A DNA stretch of 64,000 bases from Pseudomonadales bacterium (GTDB lineage Bacteria > Pseudomonadota > Gammaproteobacteria > Pseudomonadales > Azotimanducaceae). The DNA is taken from assembly GCA_041395945.1 (NCBI GenBank), contig JAWKZN010000001.1:3568426-3632425 (forward strand). The letters run 5' to 3'. Below, piece after piece: positions 1 to 9,481 of this stretch. The notes below the pieces were generated by a model, which saw only the letters and a program-made list of their open reading frames with translations, was not told the DNA's origin and did no database searches. Within the stretch, counting starts at the first letter, position 1; the number at the start of each line of letters is the position of its first letter. Both the position numbers and the translations under genes were made by a program.

Positions 1-20
1 CGAGTACTGAGGGGACTCTC

Positions 21-1673
<1,653 letters not shown>

Positions 1674-1686
1674 CTATGAAAACGGA

Positions 1687-2526
1687 GTGGCAAACCATGC
1701 AAATTTCGCGAGGCCGAGCGCCGTGGCAGAGCCGGACCTGAGGGGCCGGGTCGCCTTGGTCACGGGCGCCGCGCGCGGCATCGGTGCGGCCATCGCCCGG
1801 CGCCTCGCCGCCGCCGGCGCCAGCGTGCTGGTCACGGACATCGAGGAAGAGGGCGCCCGGACCTCGGCGGCGGAGATCGTCGAACGCGGCGGCGAAGCCG
1901 CCGGGCTGGGGCTGGACGTCGCGGACGAGGCAGCCTGGGCGAAGGCCATGGATGCAGTTGTAGAGCGCTTCGGTGCGCTCGACGTGCTCGTGAACAACGC
2001 CGGCGTCGCCTCGGCTGCCAGGCCTCTGGAGACGCTGTCGCTCGAGTCCTGGCGGCGCCTGACGAGCATCAATCTGGATGGCGTGTTCCTCGGCACCAAG
2101 CACGCCATTCCCCACCTGGCGGAGCGCGCCGGGCGCTGGCACGGCGGCGCCGCCATCGTCAACGTGTCCTCCGTGATGGGGTTCGTCGGCGGGCGGAACG
2201 CGGCCGCCTACTGCGCCAGCAAGGGAGGCGTGCGCTTGTTCAGCAAGGCGGCGGCGCTGGAGCTCGCGCCGAAGCACATCCGGGTCAACAGCATCCATCC
2301 GGGTTTCATCGACACGCCACTGTTTCGGGCCGGCGTCGCGCGTATGGAGGCAGCCGAGCCCGGCAGCGGTGAGCGCTTTCGCAGCGCGGTGATCAACCGC
2401 CATCCGCTCGGACGTCTTGGTGCCGCCGACGACATCGCCGACGGCGTCGCCTACCTTGTCAGCGATGCGGCGGCCTTCGTCACCGGCACCGAGCTGGTGG
2501 TGGACGGGGGATATCTGGCGCAATGA
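1687..2526 (+). CDS. SDR family NAD(P)-dependent oxidoreductase
   Basis: Classical short-chain dehydrogenase, about 280 residues. It has the cofactor motif TGAARGIG near residue 26, NNAG near residue 100, a catalytic serine in VNVSSVMG and the YCASK (YxxxK) pair near residue 176. The C-terminal GTELVVDGGY is typical of the family. It probably interconverts an alcohol and a ketone, which would suit the upstream Baeyer-Villiger enzyme. The start is uncertain: the GTG at 1687 has a GGAG almost touching it, while an in-frame GTG at 1723 begins just before the conserved domain and would give 267 residues. Either way the fold is complete. Confidence 0.9.
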   Translation: MANHANFARPSAVAEPDLRGRVALVTGAARGIGAAIARRLAAAGASVLVTDIEEEGARTSAAEIVERGGEAAGLGLDVADEAAWAKAMDAVVERFGALDVLVNNAGVASAARPLETLSLESWRRLTSINLDGVFLGTKHAIPHLAERAGRWHGGAAIVNVSSVMGFVGGRNAAAYCASKGGVRLFSKAAALELAPKHIRVNSIHPGFIDTPLFRAGVARMEAAEPGSGERFRSAVINRHPLGRLGAADDIADGVAYLVSDAAAFVTGTELVVDGGYLAQ

Positions 2527-2577
2527 GGCAACGAGGGCGATGAGAATTCAACCAGCGACACGAAGGAGCTTTCGTTC

Positions 2578-3741
2578 ATGACCATCAAGGACCAGGCGGC
2601 CATCGTCGGCATCGGCGAGACCGACTACGTCAAGGGCACGGCACGCACGGCCGTAGACCTGATGCTGGAAGCCGCCCGCACCGCCATCGATGACGCCGGG
2701 CTGACCGCTCGCGACATCGACGGGCTGGTGCCGCCACCGATCTACACGACGTCCGAGGAGCTGGCGGCGAATCTGGGCATTCCCATCCTGCGCTACGCGT
2801 CCACCGTGCATATGGGTGGGGCGAGCCCGACGGCCGCGCTGCAGAACGCGGCCACCGCCATCGCCAGCGGCATCTGCGAAAGCGTGCTCGTGGTGCTGGG
2901 CTGGAACGGCTACTCGGCGCTTCGTCCGAAGCCCGGTCAGCCGCCGACTCGCCCCATGGGCATGACGACACTGTCCGCGACCATGCAGGGATTCTACATT
3001 CCCTACGGCGTGACCCTGCCGGTGCAGATGTACGCGTGGCTTGCCACCCGTCACAAGCGGCTCTACGACATCCCCGATGAGGCCACCGGCCAGGTCGCAG
3101 TAGCCTGCCGCGCACACGCGCAGAGCAACGAGCGCGCGCTCATGCGGGAGCGGCCGCTCGACATGAGCCAGTACCTGCAGTCGCGGATGGTCTCCGAGCC
3201 GTTCCGGCTCAACGACTGCTGTCTGGAAACGGACGGCGCCTGCGCCGTGGTGCTGACCCGCGCCGACCGCGCCCGTGATCTGCACCACCGGCCGGTATAC
3301 GTGATGGCTGCCGCGGAAGGGCATCCATACCCGGCGGACGACATTCCCTCCCGGAAAGATCCGTTCCGCATCGGTCTCTCCTATGCGGCGCCGCGGGCCT
3401 TCGAGATGGCCGGCATCCAGCCGCAGGACGCGGATTTCCTGTGCATCTACGACTGTTTCACCTACGTCGTGCTGCTGCAGCTCGAGGCTCTGGGCTTCGC
3501 CGAGCGCGGCGGGGTATGGGACTTCGTCAAGGACGGCGCCCTGCAGCCCGGCGGGCGCTATCCACTCAACCCCCATGGCGGGCTCCTGAGCCAAGCCCAC
3601 GTCTGGGGTCTCAACCACGTCGTCGAGGCCACACGCCAGCTCCGCGGCGACTCCAGCGCCCAGGTCACCGACGCCGAGATCGGCATCGTCACAGGCTGGG
3701 GCGATCTCGGCGACGGCAGCATAGCCATTCTCCGGAGGTGA
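2578..3741 (+). CDS. Thiolase-like (SCP2/lipid-transfer type) protein 1
   Basis: A 387-residue thiolase-superfamily protein of the SCP-x/Ltp type. The N-terminus has the usual AIVGIGETDY and the C-terminus NPHGGLLSQAHVWGLNHVVEA. Where true thiolases carry a nucleophilic Cys in a CASG-like motif, this protein reads VHMGGASPTAALQ, with no Cys. That makes thiolysis unlikely and fits the Ltp2-type enzymes, which act as retro-aldolases with a DUF35 partner. The next gene, one base downstream, is exactly such a DUF35 protein. Together they are inferred to cleave a C-C bond in a beta-hydroxyacyl-CoA. An AAGGAGCT Shine-Dalgarno sequence lies about 8 bases upstream of the ATG. Confidence 0.85.
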   Translation: MTIKDQAAIVGIGETDYVKGTARTAVDLMLEAARTAIDDAGLTARDIDGLVPPPIYTTSEELAANLGIPILRYASTVHMGGASPTAALQNAATAIASGICESVLVVLGWNGYSALRPKPGQPPTRPMGMTTLSATMQGFYIPYGVTLPVQMYAWLATRHKRLYDIPDEATGQVAVACRAHAQSNERALMRERPLDMSQYLQSRMVSEPFRLNDCCLETDGACAVVLTRADRARDLHHRPVYVMAAAEGHPYPADDIPSRKDPFRIGLSYAAPRAFEMAGIQPQDADFLCIYDCFTYVVLLQLEALGFAERGGVWDFVKDGALQPGGRYPLNPHGGLLSQAHVWGLNHVVEATRQLRGDSSAQVTDAEIGIVTGWGDLGDGSIAILRR

Positions 3742-3742
3742 C

Positions 3743-4147
3743 ATGAGCCACTGGCCCTTACCCAAGAACGTCGACCCCATCAATGCCGAGTTCTGGCAGT
3801 CGCTGCAGGACGGCGTGCTGCGCTTCCAGCGCTGTACGGATTGCAGCACGCTGCGGCATCTACCCCGCTACCAGTGCGCCGAGTGCGGCTCCACGGCGTA
3901 CGAGTGGGCGCCGGTGAACGGTCGCGGCACCCTGTATTCGTGGACCGTTACCCATCAGGTCTTTCATCCCGCGTTCGACGTACCTTTCGTCGCTGCCGTG
4001 ATCGAACTCGATGAGGGGGTGCGCTTCGTCAGCCAGCTCATCGATGCCGATCCGGCTGAGCTGGAGCTCGGCGCCCCGGTCCGAGTAGCGTTCAAGCGCA
4101 TCACCGACGATTTTCAAACGCCGGTGTTCCGGCTGGAGAAGACATGA
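3743..4147 (+). CDS. DUF35 zinc-ribbon/OB-fold protein, thiolase partner 1
   Basis: A 134-residue DUF35 protein. A rubredoxin-like zinc ribbon uses the pairs CTDC (residues 33-36) and CAEC (about 47-50), followed by the OB-fold segment starting GRGTLYSWTVTHQVFHPAF. In characterised systems such as ChsH2-Ltp2 of actinobacterial cholesterol catabolism, this family binds a thiolase-like subunit and completes an aldolase. The gene starts one base after the thiolase-like stop and its own stop overlaps the next start (ATGA), so translation is probably coupled. The exact reaction is inferred from this pairing. Confidence 0.88.
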   Translation: MSHWPLPKNVDPINAEFWQSLQDGVLRFQRCTDCSTLRHLPRYQCAECGSTAYEWAPVNGRGTLYSWTVTHQVFHPAFDVPFVAAVIELDEGVRFVSQLIDADPAELELGAPVRVAFKRITDDFQTPVFRLEKT

Positions 4148-5535
4148 GCAGCTCACTGCGAGAGCGGCTCGATCATCCGGTGATCGATGCCGACGGCCAC
4201 ACCGTCGAGTTCATGCCCCAGGTAGCCGAGTACTGCCGGGAAGTCGCGGGACCCGAGGTGGCGCGACAGTTCGAGCGCAGCGGCTGCCTGGATGGCCTGC
4301 CGCTCGCGCTCGAGGCCAGGGCCAACGGTGGCCCCGGGCCGGCGATCCGGCCGCCCTGGTGGGCCGTGCCGGCGCGTAACACCCTCGATCGCGCCACGGC
4401 CATGTTCCCGCGCCTACTCTACGACCGGCTCGACGAGATAGGGCTGGATTTCGCCGTGCTCTACCCGACCCACGGGCTGTTCGCTCTGGGCCTCGAGGAG
4501 GACGAGGTCCGCCAGGCGGCGTGCCGGGCCTTCAACCTCTACCATGCCCGGCTCTACGGCGAATTCGCCGATCGGCTGGCGCCGGTGGCGGTCATTCCCA
4601 TGAACACCCCCGGGGAAGCCGTTGTGGAACTGGAACACGCCCGAACGCTGGGGCTGAAGGCCGTGCTGCTCGGCGGCATGAGCCAGCGCGACGTGAACGG
4701 CCGCCGGCGGCTCGACGTCGTCGGCTTCGACAACGCCCACGACTACGACCCGGTCTGGGCCGCCTGCGAGCGCCTGGGATTCGCCCCGGCGTTCCACTCC
4801 TCTGGCATGGGCTGGGGCAGTCGAGCAAGCGACAAGAGTTACGTCTACAACCATATCGGCAATTTCGCCGCCGCCCAGGAAGCGATCTGCCGATCGCTGT
4901 TCCTCGGCGGCGTGACCCGGCGATTTCCCGGCCTCACCTTCGCTTTTCTGGAGGGCGGGGTCGGCTGGGCCTGCAATCTGTTCTCCGATCTGATCGGCCA
5001 TTGGGAAAAGCGTAACGTCGAGGCCCTGCGCCACTACGATCCGGCCATGCTCGACCGGGCCGAGCTCGAGCGCCTGTTCGACCGCTACGCCCCCAAACCC
5101 TTCGCGGACAAGAAGGAACAGCTCGACCGGACGCTGCGGATCCTGTCCAACCCGAATGAAGATCCGGCCACGCTGGACGAGTTCGCCGCCTTGCAGATCG
5201 ACCACGCCGAGCAGATCGTCGAGCTTTTCGTCGAGCCGTTCCATTTCGGCTGCGAAGCGGACGACCCGATCAACCAGTTTGCCTTCAACCGCCGCGGCAA
5301 CCCGTTCGGCGCCGAGCTCAAGGCACTGTTCAGCTCCGACATCGGGCACTGGGACGTGCCGGACATGAGCGGTGTGCTGGCGGAGGCCTACGAACTCGTC
5401 GAGCACGAGCTGATCACGCCCGCGAACTTCCGCGACTTCGTGTTCGGCAATGCCGTTTCACTGTACACCGCCGTCAACCCCCGGTTTTTCGACGGTACCG
5501 TCATCGCGCCACACCGCCAGGAGAACGCCTCATGA
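4144..5535 (+). CDS. Amidohydrolase-2 family metal-dependent hydrolase
   Basis: A 463-residue TIM-barrel protein of the amidohydrolase-2 (ACMSD/LigW-like) group. The first metal site is VIDADGH (residues 14-20, DxH), a second candidate ligand is the His of FHSSGMGWG near residue 218, and the acidic C-terminal site is probably in SDIGHWDVPDM. At 463 residues it is longer than the usual 330-400, with extra sequence between the barrel strands after residue 300. Members of the group are hydrolases or non-oxidative decarboxylases, and sequence alone does not tell which. It overlaps both neighbours by four bases (ATGA), so it belongs to the thiolase-like/DUF35/amidohydrolase unit. Confidence 0.82.
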   Translation: MSSSLRERLDHPVIDADGHTVEFMPQVAEYCREVAGPEVARQFERSGCLDGLPLALEARANGGPGPAIRPPWWAVPARNTLDRATAMFPRLLYDRLDEIGLDFAVLYPTHGLFALGLEEDEVRQAACRAFNLYHARLYGEFADRLAPVAVIPMNTPGEAVVELEHARTLGLKAVLLGGMSQRDVNGRRRLDVVGFDNAHDYDPVWAACERLGFAPAFHSSGMGWGSRASDKSYVYNHIGNFAAAQEAICRSLFLGGVTRRFPGLTFAFLEGGVGWACNLFSDLIGHWEKRNVEALRHYDPAMLDRAELERLFDRYAPKPFADKKEQLDRTLRILSNPNEDPATLDEFAALQIDHAEQIVELFVEPFHFGCEADDPINQFAFNRRGNPFGAELKALFSSDIGHWDVPDMSGVLAEAYELVEHELITPANFRDFVFGNAVSLYTAVNPRFFDGTVIAPHRQENAS

Positions 5536-6638
5536 GCAAGCCGATCATTTCAGCCGATTCACACATCACGGAGCCCCCGGATTGCTACACCGCCCACATC
5601 GGCCCCCGATATCGTGACAAGGCCCCGCACATCACGCAGATGCAGGGGCTCGGCGACGTGTTCGTCATCGACGGGATGCCCTCGCCCATTCCTCTGGGTC
5701 TCGTCGCCGCAGCCGGCCTCGATCCCAAGGACATCAAGGCCGACGGCGTTGCCTTCAAGGACCTGCACCGCTCCGGCTGGGACCCAAAGGCCCGGCAGGC
5801 GGACCAGGAGCGCGACGGCATCGCGGCAGAGATTCTCTACCCCACCGTGGGCATGGTGTTGTGCAACCATCCGGACGTCGATTACAAGCAGGCCTGTATG
5901 GAGGCCTACAACCGCTGGCTCGCCGAGTATTGCGCCGGCGCCCCGGGACGGGTCTTCGGACTCGGGCAGACTGCCGTGACCAGCGTCGAAGCCGCCGTGC
6001 GTGAGCTCGAGGAGATGCGCAAGCTGGGGTTCGTCGGCGTGATGATGCCCGGCGAGCCGGGCACCGAATTCGACTACGACGACCCGCGCTTCGATCCACT
6101 GTGGGAGGCGGCCATCGACCTCGGCATGCCCCTGTCGTTCCACATCCTGACCTCACGCTCCAGCGGCCTGAACGCGACGCGCGGCCCCAAGATCAATGCC
6201 TTCCTGCAGATCATCCGCGGCTGTCAGGACGTGATGGGGCTGTTCATCTTCTCCGGCGTGTTCGACCGGCATCCTGAGCTGAAGCTGGTCTGCGCAGAAG
6301 CGGACGCGGGATGGGTGCCCCACTACATGTACCGTATGGACCACGCCTACGAGTACCACCGCTACTGGATGAAAGCGCCGCCGCTTGAACGCAAGCCCAG
6401 CGAGTATTTTCGCGAGCACATTGCCATGACCTTCCAGGACGACTACGTGGCGTTCCAGTGCAAGGATCTGGTGAACGTGCGGCGGCTGATGTGGGCGAGC
6501 GATTTCCCCCACAGCGATTCCACCTGGCCCCGGTCGCAATCGGTGCTCGCCGCGCAGACGGCTCACCTGACCGAGCAGGAGAAGGACTGGATCTGCCACG
6601 ACAACGTCGCTGACTGGTACGGCATCGAGGTGCACTGA
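5532..6638 (+). CDS. Amidohydrolase-2 family protein, close paralogue of 24872-25990
   Basis: A 368-residue amidohydrolase-2 protein. Visible metal-site motifs are ISADSHI near the N-terminus, LSFHI mid-protein, CAEADAGWVPHYMYRMDHA and the C-terminal WASDFPHSDSTWP. It is strikingly similar along its whole length to the protein at 24872-25990 (shared GDVFVIDGM, GLVAAAG, EILYPTVGM/EIIYPTVGM, YNRWLAEYC/YNRWIAEYC), so the two are recent paralogues placed in two operons. The start overlaps the previous stop (ATGA). It is probably a decarboxylase or a C-C or C-N hydrolase; the substrate is unknown. Confidence 0.85.
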   Translation: MSKPIISADSHITEPPDCYTAHIGPRYRDKAPHITQMQGLGDVFVIDGMPSPIPLGLVAAAGLDPKDIKADGVAFKDLHRSGWDPKARQADQERDGIAAEILYPTVGMVLCNHPDVDYKQACMEAYNRWLAEYCAGAPGRVFGLGQTAVTSVEAAVRELEEMRKLGFVGVMMPGEPGTEFDYDDPRFDPLWEAAIDLGMPLSFHILTSRSSGLNATRGPKINAFLQIIRGCQDVMGLFIFSGVFDRHPELKLVCAEADAGWVPHYMYRMDHAYEYHRYWMKAPPLERKPSEYFREHIAMTFQDDYVAFQCKDLVNVRRLMWASDFPHSDSTWPRSQSVLAAQTAHLTEQEKDWICHDNVADWYGIEVH

Positions 6639-6656
6639 GCACGGGGAGGCAACGCC

Positions 6657-8342
6657 ATGATTTTCGACCTGAGAATCGATAACGGCACGCTCGTAGACGG
6701 CTCCGGTGCGCCGGGCCGGCCCGGTAGCATCGCGGTGAAGGACGGCCGCATCGTTGCCATGGGCGACGTGAGCGGCAAGGCCAGGCGCTCGCTGGACGCC
6801 GGCGGCAAGGTGATCGCGCCGGGTTTCGTCGATATCCACACGCACTACGACGCCCAGATCCTGTGGGACCGCATGCTGACGATCTCTCCCTGGCACGGCG
6901 TCACGACCGTCGTCATGGGCAACTGCGGCTTCGGCATCGCCCCGACCCGGCCGGTACATCGGGAACTCATCCTGCGGACCCTCGAGAAGGTCGAAGGCAT
7001 GACCGCCGAGGCGCTGTTCGCGGGCCTCGGCGACGACTGGGCCTTCGAGACGTTCCCCGAGTACCTCGACGCCATTGAGAGCCGCGGCAGTGCCATCAAC
7101 GTCGCGGCCCTGGTCGGCCACACTCCGGTGCGTCTCTACGTGATGGGCGAGGAGGCAACCGAGCGCGAAGCCACGGACGACGAGATCACGACCATGCAGC
7201 GGATCGTGCGTGAAGCGATCGCCGCGGGAGGCCTCGGCTTCGCCACGTCGAAGGCCGCCACCCACGTCGGCTTCGAGGGCCGGCCGGTGCCGAGCCGACT
7301 CGCGGGCTTCAAGGAAATCGACGCGCTGGCGGCCACCGTTCCCGCCGCCGGCCGCGGCGTGATGCAGGCCACCATCGGCAAGGGCCTGGCGCTGCCCGAG
7401 TTCGAGCGTCTGGCGAACAGCCACGGCATCCGCGTGAGCTGGACGGCGCTGCTCGGCGGCGGCGGCCTGCTGCGCAACAGCTCGGTCACGGATCAGCTCG
7501 AACGATCCGCCGCCATCCAGGCGCGCGGCGCGGACGTCTGGCCCCAGGTAGCCTGTCGGCCGCTCGTGCTGGAATTCACCCTGAAGGAGCCGTTCCTGCT
7601 GGACATGAACCCGGTGTTCAACAAACTCTCCGGCGCCGACCCGGCCAGCCGCATGCAGGCATACGCCTCCGAGGATTTTCGCGGCGAGTTCCACCGGATG
7701 ATCGACGGCGGCGCTCTGACCGACGCGTTCGCCAAGGCGGTGGTCTCCTACAGCCGCTTGCACCCGGAGTATCAGGAACGTCTGCTCCCGGAGCTCGCCG
7801 CGCAGAAAGACAAACGCATCGCCGATTTCGTGCTCGATCTCGTCATCGAGGAGGAGCTCGACACCCGGATTCGCATGCCGGTGGCCAATGTCGACGAGTC
7901 GGAAGTGGCGACGATGCTCAGCAACGATCATGTGGTGCTGGGGCTCTCCGACGCCGGCGCTCACGCCAGTCAGCTTTGCGATGCCTGCTATAGCACCCAC
8001 CTGCTCGGCCATTGGGTGCGGGAAACCGGCGTGCTTTCTCTGGAGCGGGCGGTGCAGATGCTCACCTCGCTGCCGGCGACGGTGTTCGGCATCGCCGATC
8101 GCGGGCTGCTCGCCGTCGGCCGGCCCGCCGACATCGTGGTCTTCGATCCGGACACCGTGGGGGCAAGCCCGCTGGAGCGGGTCACGGACCAGCCCGCCGG
8201 GGCGGAGCGCCTCATCAGCCGGGCCCGCGGCATCGAGGCGGTGATCGTCAACGGAATCCTGCTGCGCCAGGCGAACGAGGATCAGATCGCAGGCCCGGGT
8301 GCCCTGCCCGGCAGGCTGCTGCGCAATGGGAGGGCCGCATGA
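6657..8342 (+). CDS. N-acyl-D-amino-acid deacylase-type amidohydrolase
   Basis: A 561-residue protein of the D-aminoacylase/dihydroorotase-like amidohydrolase family. The N-terminus has the small beta-domain and IAPGFVDIHTHYDAQILWD, whose HxH binds metal. GNCGFGIAP near residue 100 matches the metal-bridging Cys region of D-aminoacylases. SDAGAHASQLCDACY near residue 431 supplies the catalytic Asp, and RPADIVVFD near the end closes the beta-domain. A GGGGAGG Shine-Dalgarno sequence precedes the ATG. In catabolic clusters such proteins often act on substrates other than acylated D-amino acids, so the name gives the family rather than the substrate. Its stop overlaps the next start. Confidence 0.85.
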   Translation: MIFDLRIDNGTLVDGSGAPGRPGSIAVKDGRIVAMGDVSGKARRSLDAGGKVIAPGFVDIHTHYDAQILWDRMLTISPWHGVTTVVMGNCGFGIAPTRPVHRELILRTLEKVEGMTAEALFAGLGDDWAFETFPEYLDAIESRGSAINVAALVGHTPVRLYVMGEEATEREATDDEITTMQRIVREAIAAGGLGFATSKAATHVGFEGRPVPSRLAGFKEIDALAATVPAAGRGVMQATIGKGLALPEFERLANSHGIRVSWTALLGGGGLLRNSSVTDQLERSAAIQARGADVWPQVACRPLVLEFTLKEPFLLDMNPVFNKLSGADPASRMQAYASEDFRGEFHRMIDGGALTDAFAKAVVSYSRLHPEYQERLLPELAAQKDKRIADFVLDLVIEEELDTRIRMPVANVDESEVATMLSNDHVVLGLSDAGAHASQLCDACYSTHLLGHWVRETGVLSLERAVQMLTSLPATVFGIADRGLLAVGRPADIVVFDPDTVGASPLERVTDQPAGAERLISRARGIEAVIVNGILLRQANEDQIAGPGALPGRLLRNGRAA

Positions 8343-9469
8343 AGTTCGGCCTGTTCGTCTACTGCACCATCGGGCGCCGCGCGGAGCTCGAGGCCGGCAT
8401 GGCCGGCCGCCGGCCCGAACTCTACCAGCGAATGCTCAACGAGCTCGGCGAAGTGGCGGCGTTCGCCGACGATGCCGGGTACTTCGCTTTGGGTCACCCA
8501 GAGCACCATCTGCAGATCGAAGGCTTCGAGATCTCCAACGACCCGTGTCTGATGGCCATGTGGCTGGGTCAGCACACCCGCCGGCTGCGCATCGTCACCT
8601 GCGGGTTCGTCAGCACCGTCAACAACCCGCTGATGACGGCCGAGAAGATCGCGACCATGGATCACATGTTGAAGGGTCGTTTCGGCGTGGGCTTGGTGCG
8701 CGGCTATCAGGCTCGTTGGGTCGAGAACTACAAGATCCGCCCGGAGCTTGCCGCCGTCGGGCCCTGGAACGCGCATGCGCCGGAGGACGAGCTGAACCGC
8801 GAGTACTTCGCCGAATTCGTCGATGTGGTCGTCAAGGCGCTCGGTCAAGACACCATCAACCACCAGGGCAGATTCTGGCAGTTCCCACCCCCGGACTTCG
8901 TCAACCCCCACGATCATCCGGTCTACGTTCAATATGGCCGGGGCGTGGATGCCGCCATGCGCGTGCACGAGGTGGGTATTGCGCCCAAGCCTTACCAGGC
9001 GCACATCCCGCTCTACGGCGGCTTCTCGCAGAGTTTGCGGACGGCGAAATTCTGGGCCCGCTACAAGGGACGGCCGATCGTGCTGTCGGGCAACACCGAG
9101 TTCCTCGAGCTGTTGTGGAGGGAATGGGAAGAAGAAGCCAAACGACACGGCCATGACGTGGCGCCGGGGGAACAGGCCTGCTGGGGTGGGATCGCCGTGT
9201 GCGCCGAGACGGATGCCAAAGCCCAGGCCTTGTTCGAAGACATGGAGTGGTTCTGGAAGACCTGGGCCACCCCATTCGGACAGGGGCTACCCCAGCTGCT
9301 CGTCGGTTCTCCCGAGACCTTGAACCGGCAGATCGAAACCGTATCGAAGAGCGTGCCCATCGAAGAGGCTTTCCTGCTCATTCCTCAGGGTCTGCACACG
9401 CCGGCCCAGCTACAGGACTCTCTCGACCTGTTTGCCCGCAAGGTGATGCCGAATTTCGCCGATAACTGA
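8339..9469 (+). CDS. LLM-class (luciferase-like) flavin-dependent monooxygenase
   Basis: A 376-residue bacterial-luciferase-like TIM-barrel monooxygenase, using FMNH2 supplied by a separate reductase. The start MKFGLFVYCTIG at 8339 overlaps the preceding stop (ATGA) and begins with the first beta-strand. Other family landmarks are FALGHPEHHL near residue 55, RLRIVTCGFVSTVNNPLMTAEKIATMDHMLKGRFGVGLVRGYQ in the middle third, and the C-terminal GSPETLNRQI. The frame stays open upstream to 8012, but that part lies inside the previous gene. No flavin reductase gene is visible nearby. Confidence 0.88.
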   Translation: MKFGLFVYCTIGRRAELEAGMAGRRPELYQRMLNELGEVAAFADDAGYFALGHPEHHLQIEGFEISNDPCLMAMWLGQHTRRLRIVTCGFVSTVNNPLMTAEKIATMDHMLKGRFGVGLVRGYQARWVENYKIRPELAAVGPWNAHAPEDELNREYFAEFVDVVVKALGQDTINHQGRFWQFPPPDFVNPHDHPVYVQYGRGVDAAMRVHEVGIAPKPYQAHIPLYGGFSQSLRTAKFWARYKGRPIVLSGNTEFLELLWREWEEEAKRHGHDVAPGEQACWGGIAVCAETDAKAQALFEDMEWFWKTWATPFGQGLPQLLVGSPETLNRQIETVSKSVPIEEAFLLIPQGLHTPAQLQDSLDLFARKVMPNFADN

Positions 9470-9481
9470 ATGGAGAATCCG

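Noticed and set aside
6153..8012. 619-codon open frame on the minus strand
   Set aside because: It is the antisense shadow of the amidohydrolase genes at 5532 and 6657; the composition is His/Val/Arg-rich without family motifs.
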